In this document: positions 1-7,342 of the stretch, in pieces
Position numbering within the stretch: position 1 is the stretch's first letter
Layout of the letters: every line of letters starts with the position of its first letter
Assembly (NCBI GenBank): GCA_046565865.1
Contig: JBKHXU010000012.1
Span: forward strand, 1 to 17,515
Source of the DNA: JBKHXU01 sp046565865
GTDB taxonomy: Bacteria; Pseudomonadota; Gammaproteobacteria; Acidiferrobacterales; Sulfurifustaceae
Length of the DNA stretch: 17,515 bases
Reading direction: 5' to 3'
Program-made: the position numbers and the translations under genes
The notes under the pieces: generated by a model
The model's input: only the letters and a program-made list of their open reading frames with translations
Databases searched by the model: none
What the model was told of the DNA's origin: nothing

Positions 1-421
1 CGGCGCGAAACACGTTGCCCAACTGGCGTGCCGGCACATCACCGACCCATTGCGCCGCCATTTCTTCGGCGTCGATATCGAGGCCGCGCACGATCCGTTG
101 AAACTTCTGCCCCAGCTCGATATCGCCACTGATCTGCAATTCTCCCGCAACCGGCGCCTGACCGCGCGCCGACATCAACCGCGCGAACACCGCCGCACTG
201 CCGGCGATGGTGACGTCGACCGTGCCGTCGTATTCGCCGCGCAATTCGATGCCGGCCGCGGTGGGCAACACGTACAGCCGCAGCGACGCGTCCCGCAGTT
301 CCAAACAAATTACTCTGCCGGCGAGCGCGCCGAGGCGTTGCTGCGTATCGGGGTCGAAACGGAGCAACCGATTGAATAGCGCCTGAGCGCCGGTCAATAC
401 GGTCGTGGAAGCGGCACGCAT
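1..421 (-). CDS. ubiJ: UbiJ, SCP2-domain ubiquinone biosynthesis accessory protein (partial)
   Basis: This reading frame starts at ATG 421-419 and stays open to the left edge, giving 140 codons; the C-terminus is outside the window. The N-terminal stretch (TGAQALFNRLLRFDP, then a run of short hydrophobic beta segments and SGDIELGQKFQRIV near residues 110-123) matches the SCP2-like lipid-binding fold of UbiJ. UbiJ is known as a non-enzymatic member of the aerobic ubiquinone complex that binds hydrophobic intermediates. The start lies 4 bases after the ubiE stop, so the two are almost certainly cotranscribed, and ubiB would be expected next, off the window. The assignment rests on family resemblance plus gene order. 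Confidence 0.85.
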   Translation of the reverse strand, partial: MRAASTTVLTGAQALFNRLLRFDPDTQQRLGALAGRVICLELRDASLRLYVLPTAAGIELRGEYDGTVDVTIAGSAAVFARLMSARGQAPVAGELQISGDIELGQKFQRIVRGLDIDAEEMAAQWVGDVPARQLGNVFRA

Positions 422-425
422 GGCG

Positions 426-1181
426 TCAAAATTTATAACCCACGTGCAGCGCGACGATGCCGCCGCTCAAATTGTAATACTGCACGCGCTCGTAACCGGC
501 GGTCTGCATCATCGCCTTCAACTGTTCCTGATCCGGATGACGCCGGATGGATTCGACGAGATAGCGATAACTCGCTTCGTCGTTGGCGACCACGCGCCCG
601 AGCACGGGCAGGATGTTGAACGAGTACGCGTCGTACACCGGTTGCAGCGCTTGCTTCGGCCGTGAGAATTCGAGCACCAACAATTTTCCGCCCGGCTTCA
701 GCACGCGGTACATCGACGCGAGCGCGCGATCGATGTGCGTCACGTTGCGTAGGCCAAAGGCGATGCTGACGCAGTCGAAATGATTGTCGGGGAACGGCAG
801 GTTCTCGGCATCGGCACGCACGAACTCGACATTGCCGGCGATGCCGCGGTCGACGAGCCGCTCGCGCCCGACGGCGAGCATGGCGTCGTTGATGTCGCTC
901 AGCACCACGTGGCCAGTCGGCCCGACGCGCGCCGCGAAGCGCGCCGTCATGTCGCCGGTGCCACCGGCGACATCGAGCACGCGGCTACCGGCGCGCACGC
1001 CACTTTGCCCGACCGTAAACTGTTTCCAGGCGCGATGCAGCCCGAGCGACATCAAATCGTTCATGAGGTCGTAGCGACCGGCAACCGAGCGGAACACCTC
1101 GCCGACGAGTCCGCGCTTGGCGTCCGCCGGTACCTCGCGGAACCCAAAGTGCGTGCGCTCGCCGGGATCGTTCGTCGCCAT
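426..1181 (-). CDS. ubiE: UbiE, demethylmenaquinone/ubiquinone C-methyltransferase
   Basis: The product is 251 residues, as usual for UbiE/COQ5. It methylates the quinone ring of 2-polyprenyl-6-methoxybenzoquinol (and demethylmenaquinol) using S-adenosylmethionine. Visible signatures are YDLMND at 37-42, the SAM-binding motif LDVAGGTGD at 69-77, a central AFGLRNV, and a C-terminal LSGGIVALHVGYKF tail typical of the family. The frame stays open upstream to 1340, but the start at 1181 (MATNDPGERTHFGF) matches known UbiE N-termini, and the longer version would run through most of the DUF971 gene. It lies between the DUF971 gene (5-base gap) and ubiJ (4-base gap), a tight operon. Confidence 0.95.
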   Translation of the reverse strand: MATNDPGERTHFGFREVPADAKRGLVGEVFRSVAGRYDLMNDLMSLGLHRAWKQFTVGQSGVRAGSRVLDVAGGTGDMTARFAARVGPTGHVVLSDINDAMLAVGRERLVDRGIAGNVEFVRADAENLPFPDNHFDCVSIAFGLRNVTHIDRALASMYRVLKPGGKLLVLEFSRPKQALQPVYDAYSFNILPVLGRVVANDEASYRYLVESIRRHPDQEQLKAMMQTAGYERVQYYNLSGGIVALHVGYKF

Positions 1182-1186
1182 GGCGG

Positions 1187-1567
1187 TTACTGCGCCGGAG
1201 TCGGCGCCTTGCGGTTGTGACCCGCGCGCTTCAGGCGCTCCAAGTACTGCGGCCACAATGTGGCGTGGTCCTCGCCCAAATGCTTCAGCCAGTCCCACGA
1301 GTAAATGCCGGTGTTGTGCCCGTCGTCGAAATGCAGACACACCGCATAGGTGCCGACCGGCTCTATATTAGTGATGTTCACGTTCTCCTTGCCCACCTGC
1401 AAAATCTCCTGCCCCGGCCCGTGCCCGCGCACCTCGGCCGAGGGCGAGTACACGCGCAGATACTCGCACGACAACTCGTAACGCGTACCGTCGTCGAACG
1501 CGACTTCCAGCATGCGCGACTTTTGGTGCAGCTTGATATCGGTGGGTCGCACCGCGTTCTTACGCAT
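1187..1567 (-). CDS. DUF971 (gamma-butyrobetaine hydroxylase-like N-terminal domain) protein
   Basis: The product is 126 residues and consists of a single DUF971/GBBH-like N-terminal domain. Recognisable pieces are KLHQKSRMLEVAFDDG near residues 12-27, LSCEYLRVYSPSAEVRGHG in the middle, and YAVCLHFDDGHNTGIYSWDWL toward the end, with one Cys and several His that resemble the zinc site of this domain. The molecular role of stand-alone DUF971 proteins is not established. The gene commonly sits next to ubiE in proteobacteria, as here. It is transcribed divergently from phoB, with about 100 bases between the two start codons. ATG 1567 is the natural start because the family begins close to this point. 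Confidence 0.85.
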   Translation of the reverse strand: MRKNAVRPTDIKLHQKSRMLEVAFDDGTRYELSCEYLRVYSPSAEVRGHGPGQEILQVGKENVNITNIEPVGTYAVCLHFDDGHNTGIYSWDWLKHLGEDHATLWPQYLERLKRAGHNRKAPTPAQ

Positions 1568-1603
1568 TGAAAACCCCTGGCGCCAAGCGAAAAAGGGCAG
1601 TAA

Positions 1604-1637
1604 TGGTAACTAAATTGTCATATATATGGTATGAAAT
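1604..1637 (+). promoter_or_regulatory. Pho box and -10 of phoB
   Basis: Two 7-bp units 11 bp apart, TGGTAAC (1604-1610, weak) and TTGTCAT (1615-1621, strong), are followed after 10 bp by the -10-like hexamer TGAAAT (1632-1637). The spacing is the same as at the other Pho promoters of this window. It implies that phoB is autoregulated, as is known for PhoB in enterobacteria. The first unit is poor, so this is one of the weaker sites. Confidence 0.5.
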
Positions 1638-1665
1638 GACGGCCGCGTTACAGCCGCCTTTGCCC

Positions 1666-2352
1666 ATGCCCGCCAAAATACTCATAGTCGATGACGAAGA
1701 CGCCATCCGCCAGATGATCGGCCTGGCATTGACCCAGGCCGGCTACGACATCGACGAGGCGGCCGATGCCTCCCAGGCACAGGCGCAGATCATCCAGCAG
1801 GCACCCGACCTGATCTTGCTCGACTGGATGATGCCCAAGGTCTCCGGCGTCGAATACGCGCGAGCGCTGCGGCGCGAGAAACTCACCTCCGGGATTCCCA
1901 TCATCATGCTCACCGCGCGCACCGAGGAAGAAGATAAGGTACGCGGCCTCGACAGCGGCGCGGACGATTACATCACCAAACCGTTTTCCACGCGCGAGCT
2001 GTTGGCGCGCATCAAGGCGCTGCTGCGACGCGCACGCCCACACACCGCGGAGCTCGCGGTCGAAACCGACGGCTTGGCACTCGATCCCGCCACGCACCGC
2101 GTGACCGCGCGCGGGCGCACGCTCGACATCGGGCCGACGGAATTCAAGCTCTTGCACTTTTTCATGACCCACCCGGAGCGCGTGCACTCGCGCGAGCGGT
2201 TGCTCAACGGCGTGTGGGGCGACAACGTGTATATCGAGGAGCGCACCGTTGATGTGCACATCCGCCGCCTGCGCAAGGCGCTGACGCCGAGCGGTCACGA
2301 CCGCCTGATTCAGACCGTGCGCGGCACGGGCTATCGGTTTTCGGCGCAGTAA
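1666..2352 (+). CDS. phoB: PhoB, phosphate regulon response regulator
   Basis: The product is 228 residues (E. coli PhoB has 229). The receiver domain (about 1-120) shows the acidic pocket D9-D10, phosphoacceptor D53 in LLDWMMP, and the conserved Lys in ITKPF. The OmpR/PhoB winged helix (about 130-228) contains GPTEFKLLHFFMTHPERV, a recognition-helix region VDVHIRRLRKAL and the end QTVRGTGYRFS, all nearly identical to E. coli PhoB. Phosphorylated by PhoR, it would bind the Pho boxes listed here. The frame is open further upstream, but ATG 1666 (MPAKILIVDDED) gives the family N-terminus and lies downstream of the predicted promoter; ATG 1636 would fall on the -10. No clear Shine-Dalgarno is visible. 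Confidence 0.96.
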   Translation: MPAKILIVDDEDAIRQMIGLALTQAGYDIDEAADASQAQAQIIQQAPDLILLDWMMPKVSGVEYARALRREKLTSGIPIIMLTARTEEEDKVRGLDSGADDYITKPFSTRELLARIKALLRRARPHTAELAVETDGLALDPATHRVTARGRTLDIGPTEFKLLHFFMTHPERVHSRERLLNGVWGDNVYIEERTVDVHIRRLRKALTPSGHDRLIQTVRGTGYRFSAQ

Positions 2353-2400
2353 TTGTCATGGCCAGAACGCCATCTAAGCGCCGCCATGCTCAGACTGACT

Positions 2401-2487
2401 GTCATTGCGAGCGCAGCGAAGCAATCTCCGTATCGGAGGGGCAAGCGTCGCGAGATTGCTTCGTCGCCTTCGGCTCCTCGCAATGAC
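2401..2487. repeat. Palindromic interspersed repeat (REP/MITE-like) between phoB and phoR
   Basis: The left arm 2401-2428 (starts GTCATTGCGAG, ends GCAATCTC) and right arm 2452-2487 (starts GAGATTGC, ends CTCGCAATGAC) are inverted copies of each other, with extra bases in the right arm, around a 23-base loop. I recognise this type of sequence as a short palindrome scattered in many bacterial genomes, often mis-annotated as short proteins when it is translated. It lies in the 193-base gap between phoB and phoR and would fold into a long hairpin in their shared transcript. No transposase is present. Confidence 0.8.
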
Positions 2488-2545
2488 GGACTTCGGTTTT
2501 TTTCGGTACCCTTGTCGAAACCGGAACGAGCGTTAGATCAAACGC

Positions 2546-3874
2546 ATGCACCCCAATCTCACCCGCGAGCTATGGATCATCGTCGGCATCGCCGTCGCCG
2601 CATTGCTGGTCGGTGCGTTAATCGGCCGGCCGTTCCTGGCCGCGGCGCTCGCGTTCGGTTTTTATATCGCGCTGCAGCTGTATAACCTGCATCGGCTGCA
2701 CGCTTGGCTCATGCGCCGCGAGCGCGGCGCCGATGTGCCGGAGGCAGACGGCCTGTGGGGTGATATCTATAACGAGATTCGCAAGCTGCTGCGCCAGGCG
2801 GAGCAACGCCAGGACCGGCTGACCGAGATGATCGCGCGCTTCCAGAGCGCCGCCGCGGTGATGCCGGACGCGGTCGTGATCCTGTCGCAGGACGGCGAGA
2901 TCGAATGGGCCAACTCCGCAGCGCGGCGCCTGGTCGGCGTGCACTTCCCGCGCGACGCCGGTATCCGCATCGGCAACTTGGTGCGCGATCCGGAATTCAC
3001 GCGTTACATCGCCGCCGGCAACTATTCCGATCCGCTGGAGATGGACTCGCCGGCGCTCATGGACGCGACGGTCTCGGTACAGATTGTGCCTTACGGCGCG
3101 AGCCAGAAGCTCATCATCTTCCGCGACGTCACGCGCATCGTGCGCCTGGAGCAAACGCGCCGGCACTTCGTCGCCAACGCCTCACACGAACTGCGCACGC
3201 CGCTCACGGTGCTCACCGGCTATCTCGAAACCCTGCGCGACATGAAGACCGGCATTGACGACGATTTGCGCAAACATCTCAGCACGATGTACGAGCAAGG
3301 CATGCGCATGCAGCGGTTGGTGAACGACCTGTTGATGCTGTCGCGGCTCGAGACTGCGCCGCCGCGCAGCCACGACGACGCGGTCGATGTCGCGGCCTTG
3401 CTCGCCGGCCTCAAAGAACACGCCATGCTCTTGAGCGGCGAACAGCGGCACGCGATCACGCTCGATACGGACGATCGCTTGCAGCTGCTCGGCGATCGCG
3501 ACGAGCTGCACAGCGCGTTTTCGAATCTCATCAACAACGCCGTGCGCTACACCCCGGCGGGCGGCCGCATCGCGCTGCGCTGGTACGCCGACGACGACGG
3601 CGCCAAGTTCTCGGTCGCCGATTCCGGCGAGGGCATCGCCCCTGAGCACATCCCGCACCTGACCGAGCGCTTCTACCGCGTCGATACTGCGCGCTCGCGC
3701 GCCTCGGGCGGCACCGGGCTTGGGCTGTCGATCGTCAAGCACGTGCTCGCGCGCCACGACGCTGACCTTCGCATCGAGAGCGAGCTCGGCAAGGGCAGCG
3801 TCTTTACCTGTGTGTTTCCGCCGAGTCGCATCGTCGCGGGGAGCGCGGCGCGGCGCTCGGAGCGCGGGCAATGA
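2546..3874 (+). CDS. phoR: PhoR, phosphate regulon sensor histidine kinase
   Basis: The product is 442 residues (E. coli PhoR 431). Two hydrophobic segments at about 9-27 and 29-45 anchor it in the inner membrane, without a large periplasmic sensor, as in PhoR. A PAS-like region follows (about 95-195, with MPDAVVILSQDGEIEWAN). The dimerisation and phosphotransfer helix carries H214 in NASHELRTPL, and the ATPase domain shows the N box NLINNAVRYTP, G1 DSGEGI, the F box region ERFYRVD and G2 GGTGLGLSIV. It would autophosphorylate and pass phosphate to D53 of PhoB when the Pst transporter is idle. It is separated from phoB by the palindromic repeat and overlaps the next gene by four bases (ATGA). 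Confidence 0.95.
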   Translation: MHPNLTRELWIIVGIAVAALLVGALIGRPFLAAALAFGFYIALQLYNLHRLHAWLMRRERGADVPEADGLWGDIYNEIRKLLRQAEQRQDRLTEMIARFQSAAAVMPDAVVILSQDGEIEWANSAARRLVGVHFPRDAGIRIGNLVRDPEFTRYIAAGNYSDPLEMDSPALMDATVSVQIVPYGASQKLIIFRDVTRIVRLEQTRRHFVANASHELRTPLTVLTGYLETLRDMKTGIDDDLRKHLSTMYEQGMRMQRLVNDLLMLSRLETAPPRSHDDAVDVAALLAGLKEHAMLLSGEQRHAITLDTDDRLQLLGDRDELHSAFSNLINNAVRYTPAGGRIALRWYADDDGAKFSVADSGEGIAPEHIPHLTERFYRVDTARSRASGGTGLGLSIVKHVLARHDADLRIESELGKGSVFTCVFPPSRIVAGSAARRSERGQ

Positions 3875-5388
3875 ATCGGTTGAGACCCAACGGCGGCCAT
3901 GTATGCGCCCTGCTCGCCGCCGCGATGGCGGCGAGCCCCGCGCTCCTGGCCGACGATTTCGGGGCCGATGTCGAGCGGCGCTTGCACGACGCGGCGCGCA
4001 CGCTGTTCGGCATCGAGCGGCCGCTCGCGGCCTCGGCGCCGGCCAGCCTGCGGCCGTACCGCGCACCGGAACAAACCGCCGCCGATCAGGTGGCGGTGGC
4101 GCCCGGCCTTAAGGTGGAATATCTCACGCGCGCCATCGGCGACGTCGCGGACATGCTCGCGTTTTGGCCGAACGACACGGCGCCGACGCATCTCATCGTG
4201 TCCATCGAAGCCATGCCGCCGCGGGTGCTTGGACTATGGCCGAACGGCCTGGCCAAGCTCACGCCCTCGGTACAGCGCATCGATCTCGCGAGCGGGAAGA
4301 TCGACACGGTGCTGCGCGGCATGGCGGCGGCCGACGGCATCCGCCGTACGCCGTGGGGCACAGTGTTGGTGGCCGAGGAGACGCCGGACGGCGGCGCCTA
4401 CGAGATCATCGATCCACTGACGACGACGGACCATACCGTCGTCGATCGCACCGGCGGCCTGGTCTTAGACGCCACGGGCTGGCCGTCGGATCGCGTAGCC
4501 AAGCGCCCGATGTTGCCAGCCATGGCATGGGAAGGACTGACGTTGCTCGACAACGGCGTGCTCTACGCCGGCGACGAGGCGCTCCCCGGCGAGGCCGGCG
4601 CCGACGCCGACGGCGGCAGCCTATACAAGTTCGTGCCGACGCGGCCTTACACCGGCGACGCCGTCACGCATCTGGATCAGTCGCCGCTGGTTCAGGGCGA
4701 TGTATACGCGCTACAAGTCTCATGTCTCGCGCGCCGGCAACAGACCGGGCAGGGCTGCGAGGTCGGCAACGCCGCGTGGATCGCGGTCGCGGCCGGCACG
4801 GCGCGCGCGCAGGCATATGCACGCGGCGCCACCGGTTACTTCCGACCCGAGGACCTCGAGCGCGACCCGCGCTACCGCGACGCCGCCCACCCCGACGCGG
4901 TGCGCGTGTGCTGGACCAACACCGGCTCCGCCGCCGCGCAACATTACGGCGAGGTGCTGTGCGCGGTGGATCGTGCACCGTGGCAGGCGGACGCGGACGC
5001 CCGCAGCGTCACCGTGCAGCGCTTCATCGAGGGCGATGCGAAATTCAACGCGTTCGACAATCTCGCGTTTCAGCCGGGCACCGGTAATCTGTACGTGCTC
5101 GAGGATGCGCCCAATGGCGACGTATACGCGTGCCTGCCCGACGGCACCGACCGCGACGACAAGAGCGACGGTTGCGTGCGCGTGATGTCGGTGCGCGACA
5201 GTTCGGCGGAACCGACCGGCCTCATTTTCAGCGCCGATGGCGCGACCGCGTACCTCGTCATCCAACACAGCGACGACGGCCTCATGCCGGAGATCGACGG
5301 CTATGGGACCGACGACATCGTCAAGATCACCGGTTTTGACTCCATCGCGCCGCGCGCCGGCCGACGCGCCACTGCGCCGACGCGATAA
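3871..5388 (+). CDS. PhoX-like (DUF839) secreted beta-propeller, probable alkaline phosphatase
   Basis: The product is 505 residues with a likely signal peptide (HVCALLAAAMAASPALLA, cut near residue 27). The body looks like the DUF839/PhoX fold: WEGLTLLDNGVLYAGDE followed by GGSLYKFVPTRPY in the middle, and near the C-terminus FNAFDNLAFQPGTGNLYVLED, SAEPTGLIFSADG and IQHSDDG. PhoX enzymes are calcium/iron phosphomonoesterases exported to release phosphate from organic esters, and Pho regulation is usual. This one is a distant member, and I could not align all metal ligands with confidence, so activity is inferred. The start codon overlaps the phoR stop (ATGA), so translation is probably coupled to the sensor kinase. 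No Pho box of its own is visible, so it should follow phoB control. Confidence 0.75.
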   Translation: MNRLRPNGGHVCALLAAAMAASPALLADDFGADVERRLHDAARTLFGIERPLAASAPASLRPYRAPEQTAADQVAVAPGLKVEYLTRAIGDVADMLAFWPNDTAPTHLIVSIEAMPPRVLGLWPNGLAKLTPSVQRIDLASGKIDTVLRGMAAADGIRRTPWGTVLVAEETPDGGAYEIIDPLTTTDHTVVDRTGGLVLDATGWPSDRVAKRPMLPAMAWEGLTLLDNGVLYAGDEALPGEAGADADGGSLYKFVPTRPYTGDAVTHLDQSPLVQGDVYALQVSCLARRQQTGQGCEVGNAAWIAVAAGTARAQAYARGATGYFRPEDLERDPRYRDAAHPDAVRVCWTNTGSAAAQHYGEVLCAVDRAPWQADADARSVTVQRFIEGDAKFNAFDNLAFQPGTGNLYVLEDAPNGDVYACLPDGTDRDDKSDGCVRVMSVRDSSAEPTGLIFSADGATAYLVIQHSDDGLMPEIDGYGTDDIVKITGFDSIAPRAGRRATAPTR

Positions 5389-5410
5389 CACGCCCGCCCC
5401 CGCAACAATT

Positions 5411-5455
5411 CGGTAACGGTTTCGTCGCGGCGCTGACACACAGCACCGCTAGTCT
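5411..5455 (+). promoter_or_regulatory. Pho box and -10 of the PhoX-like remnant
   Basis: Three units in 11-bp phase, CGGTAAC (5411-5417), TCGTCGC (5422-5428) and CTGACAC (5433-5439), are followed after 10 bp by TAGTCT (5450-5455). The last unit matches CTGTCAC at six of seven positions. The promoter is preserved even though the gene behind it is broken. Confidence 0.6.
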
Positions 5456-5495
5456 CCTGCGCGCCTGACAACGCACGCATTGGAGAATACAAACC

Positions 5496-5683
5496 ATGGC
5501 AGCACCGTTCCTTGCCCGCACCCTGCTCGCGACAGCGGTCGCGACCACGACGCTCACTCGATTCCAGCGGGCGCGCCGCACACCGTCGTGATCCAGCACC
5601 GCGACGACGCGTTGGTGCCAACGGTCAACGGCTACGCGGCCGATGACGTGCTCGAGATCACCGGTTTTAACGAGAGAAAGTAG
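5496..5683 (+). pseudogene. Internally deleted PhoX-like paralogue remnant
   Basis: ATG 5496 follows a ribosome site (TGGAGA, 5481-5486) and begins a signal-peptide-like stretch, MAAPFLARTLLATAVATTTL, which ends at TGA 5589-5591. In another frame, stopping at 5683, the sequence VVIQHRDDALVPTVNGYAAD followed by DVLEITGF parallels the C-terminus of the intact PhoX-like gene upstream (LVIQHSDDGLMPEIDGYGTD, then DIVKITGF). The two ends of a PhoX-like gene are therefore joined at about 5555-5575 with the middle, probably more than 1 kb, missing and the frame lost. It keeps a Pho box before and a terminator after it. It is either a decaying duplicate or the source of a short Pho-induced RNA. Confidence 0.75.
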
Positions 5684-5776
5684 GGAGACAAAAAGAAAAC
5701 GGTGTGCCGGGGTCACATCGACACGGACGTCACGCCGGCCGCGGTGCGGTCGGAAACCCCACCTGATTCTCCTCCC

Positions 5777-5802
5777 GGCCGCCGCGTGCGGCCATTTTTT
5801 TT
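5777..5802 (+). terminator. Rho-independent terminator after the PhoX-like remnant
   Basis: The stem GGCCGC (5777-5782) pairs with GCGGCC (5788-5793) around a 5-base loop and is followed by eight T (5795-5802). The T run touches the first unit of the porin Pho box, so the remnant's transcript ends exactly where the next promoter begins. Confidence 0.85.
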
Positions 5803-5857
5803 CGTCATGGAACCGTCATGGGGACGTCATCGACGCGTCACGCCGTGCCCCTAGGCT
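5802..5857 (+). promoter_or_regulatory. Four-unit Pho box and -10 of the porin gene
   Basis: Four units in exact 11-bp phase, TCGTCAT (5802), CCGTCAT (5813), ACGTCAT (5824) and GCGTCAC (5835-5841), are followed after 10 bp by TAGGCT (5852-5857). Four units would bind two PhoB dimers. This is one of the clearest sites in the window. Confidence 0.88.
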
Positions 5858-5902
5858 GCGCCCGGTTTTCGCCCATCCATCAAATCCAACAGAGAGGCAT
5901 TT

Positions 5903-7033
5903 ATGCACATGAAACTGCTCACCGCCGCACTCGGCGCAACGTGTGTTGCCGCAACGGCGCCGGCGCTGGCCGACTTCGCGCTCGGCGACGAGACCAAGGG
6001 GGTCACCGTGAAGTTCAACGACGAGGCGGACCTCAAGGTCCGCGTGCGGCTGCAACCCCGTTTCGACACCGGCGATTTGCGCACCGACAGCGCCGGAAAA
6101 AACGTCTCGGAAAGCGACCTCTATCTGCGCCGCACGCGCCTCGAGATCGGCGGCCATCTGACCAAGGCGCTCAAATACAAATACGTGCTCGAGGCCGATA
6201 AACATTACAAGGACGGGAAGAAATCCGAGGTGAGCCCGCTGTATGCGTTGCTCGACTATAAATTCGCGGATGCCGCGAGCCTGCTGTTCGGCCAGACTAA
6301 GCTGCCGTACTCGCGCGTTTCGCTGTCATCGTCGTCCAAGCAGCTGCTGGTCGAGCGCCCGGCCTCGACCGAAGCGGCGAAGAAACACTTCGGCGATTAC
6401 AACCAGCCGATCCTCATGCTTCACGGCAAACCGGCCGGCGGCATGTTTTCCTACGCCGTGGCGCTGGGCGACGGCGCACAGGAGAGCGCGACCACCGAGT
6501 CCGATCCTTACGTCGGCGGGCGCGTGACGTTCTCGCCGGCTGGCTGGATCGAAAAGGGACAGTCTGACGCCCACCTCGGCAAAGGCCAGCATCTGGCGGT
6601 GGGCGTGTCGTTCGGCCAACAAGACGGACAAAAGACGATCGGGGCGGCCACCGAAACCGACCGCAGCCTTACGGGCGCGGATGTGTCGTTCCACATGGGT
6701 GGTTTTACGGCTCAAGCCGAGTACATCAACTTTGAAACCGACTCCACCGGCGCGCCAAAAAAGGAAGAACAAGGCTGGTACGTGCAGGCCGGTTACTTCA
6801 TCCCCGGAACGAACATCGAGCCGGCGGTACGCTTCGAGAAGTTCGACAAGGACGCGAGCGTTTCGGACAAGGAAGACGAAATCACCTCGCTCGGCTTCAA
6901 CTGGTATATGAAGGGACACAGCATGAAAGTCGGCGTCAACTGGGTCAACACCCAGTTCGGCAAAGCCAACATCGCGGCCGGCGCCGACGACGAGCGCGAC
7001 GTGCTGCAAGTGCAGGCACAGCTCTATTTCTAG
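5903..7033 (+). CDS. OprP/OprO-family phosphate/polyphosphate-selective porin
   Basis: The product is 376 residues with a signal peptide (MKLLTAALGATCVAATAPALA, ending near residue 24) and a mature part rich in alternating beta strands that ends in aromatic F (VQAQLYF), the outer-membrane insertion signature. The order GVTVKFNDEADLKVRVRLQP, DLYLRRTRLEIGG, LFGQTKLPYSR and the late GWYVQAGYFIPG is typical of the Porin_O_P family. In Pseudomonas, OprP and OprO form trimers with lysine-lined channels for phosphate and polyphosphate; the many Lys residues here agree. ATG 5903 has a good ribosome site (AGAGAGG, 5891-5897); ATG 5909 is an alternative. It has its own strong Pho promoter and a terminator at 7063. 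Phosphate selectivity is inferred from family and context. Confidence 0.88.
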   Translation: MHMKLLTAALGATCVAATAPALADFALGDETKGVTVKFNDEADLKVRVRLQPRFDTGDLRTDSAGKNVSESDLYLRRTRLEIGGHLTKALKYKYVLEADKHYKDGKKSEVSPLYALLDYKFADAASLLFGQTKLPYSRVSLSSSSKQLLVERPASTEAAKKHFGDYNQPILMLHGKPAGGMFSYAVALGDGAQESATTESDPYVGGRVTFSPAGWIEKGQSDAHLGKGQHLAVGVSFGQQDGQKTIGAATETDRSLTGADVSFHMGGFTAQAEYINFETDSTGAPKKEEQGWYVQAGYFIPGTNIEPAVRFEKFDKDASVSDKEDEITSLGFNWYMKGHSMKVGVNWVNTQFGKANIAAGADDERDVLQVQAQLYF

Positions 7034-7062
7034 GGACTGTCTGATCGATTCGTCATTCCCGT

Positions 7063-7087
7063 CCGGCCACGGAAGGCCGGGCATTTT
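7063..7087 (+). terminator. Rho-independent terminator after the porin gene
   Basis: CCGGCC (7063-7068) pairs with GGCCGG (7075-7080) around a 6-base loop, followed by GCATTTTT. It lies 30 bases after the porin stop codon. Confidence 0.75.
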
Positions 7088-7236
7088 TCAACAACCTCAG
7101 TGTTTGAAAAAGAGAGCGCGTCGCGGACCTGCGCCGCGATGCCGGGAATTCTTCAGAGTCTTCCGAGTTCCGATCCACGTCACCCGGCGCAGCGCAGACC
7201 GCTTGGTCCCGCGAAATCTGCTGCTCCTCCTGCTCC

Positions 7237-7262
7237 GGCCGCGATCGACGCGGCCGTTCTCT
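7237..7262 (+). terminator. Possible hairpin terminator before the olsB promoter
   Basis: GGCCGCG (7237-7243) pairs with CGCGGCC (7249-7255) around a 5-base loop and is followed by GTTCTCT, a weak T-rich tail. As with the remnant-porin and pstS-pstC junctions, a hairpin directly precedes a Pho box. The stretch 7088-7236 before it holds no gene I can recognise; the open frame there lacks family resemblance. Confidence 0.4.
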
Positions 7263-7263
7263 T

Positions 7264-7319
7264 GCGTCAACGAACTGTCATCGCGGTGCCATCGACGCGT
7301 CATGTGGCCGGCGCAAGCT
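7264..7319 (+). promoter_or_regulatory. Four-unit Pho box and -10 of olsBA
   Basis: The units GCGTCAA (7264), CTGTCAT (7275, perfect), GTGCCAT (7286) and GCGTCAT (7297-7303) repeat every 11 bp and are followed after 10 bp by CAAGCT (7314-7319). The site also argues that the olsB frame does not start upstream of it. Confidence 0.85.
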
Positions 7320-7342
7320 ACGCCCATTCCCGGGAGGTTCGC

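Noticed and set aside
39..308. Arg/Gly-rich 89-codon minus-strand frame at the left edge
   Set aside because: It is an out-of-frame shadow; the frame starting at 421 gives a proper UbiJ sequence.
1182..1340. N-terminal extension of ubiE
   Set aside because: It overlaps most of the DUF971 coding region and has no resemblance to UbiE N-termini.
3182..4066. Long open frame of 294 codons on the minus strand across phoR and the PhoX-like gene
   Set aside because: Rich in Arg, Ala and Gly with no recognisable domain, and antisense to two well-supported genes. High GC makes such frames common.
7100..7342. N-terminal extension of olsB back to 7100
   Set aside because: It would run through a clear four-unit Pho box; ATG 7343 has a strong ribosome site and the family N-terminus.
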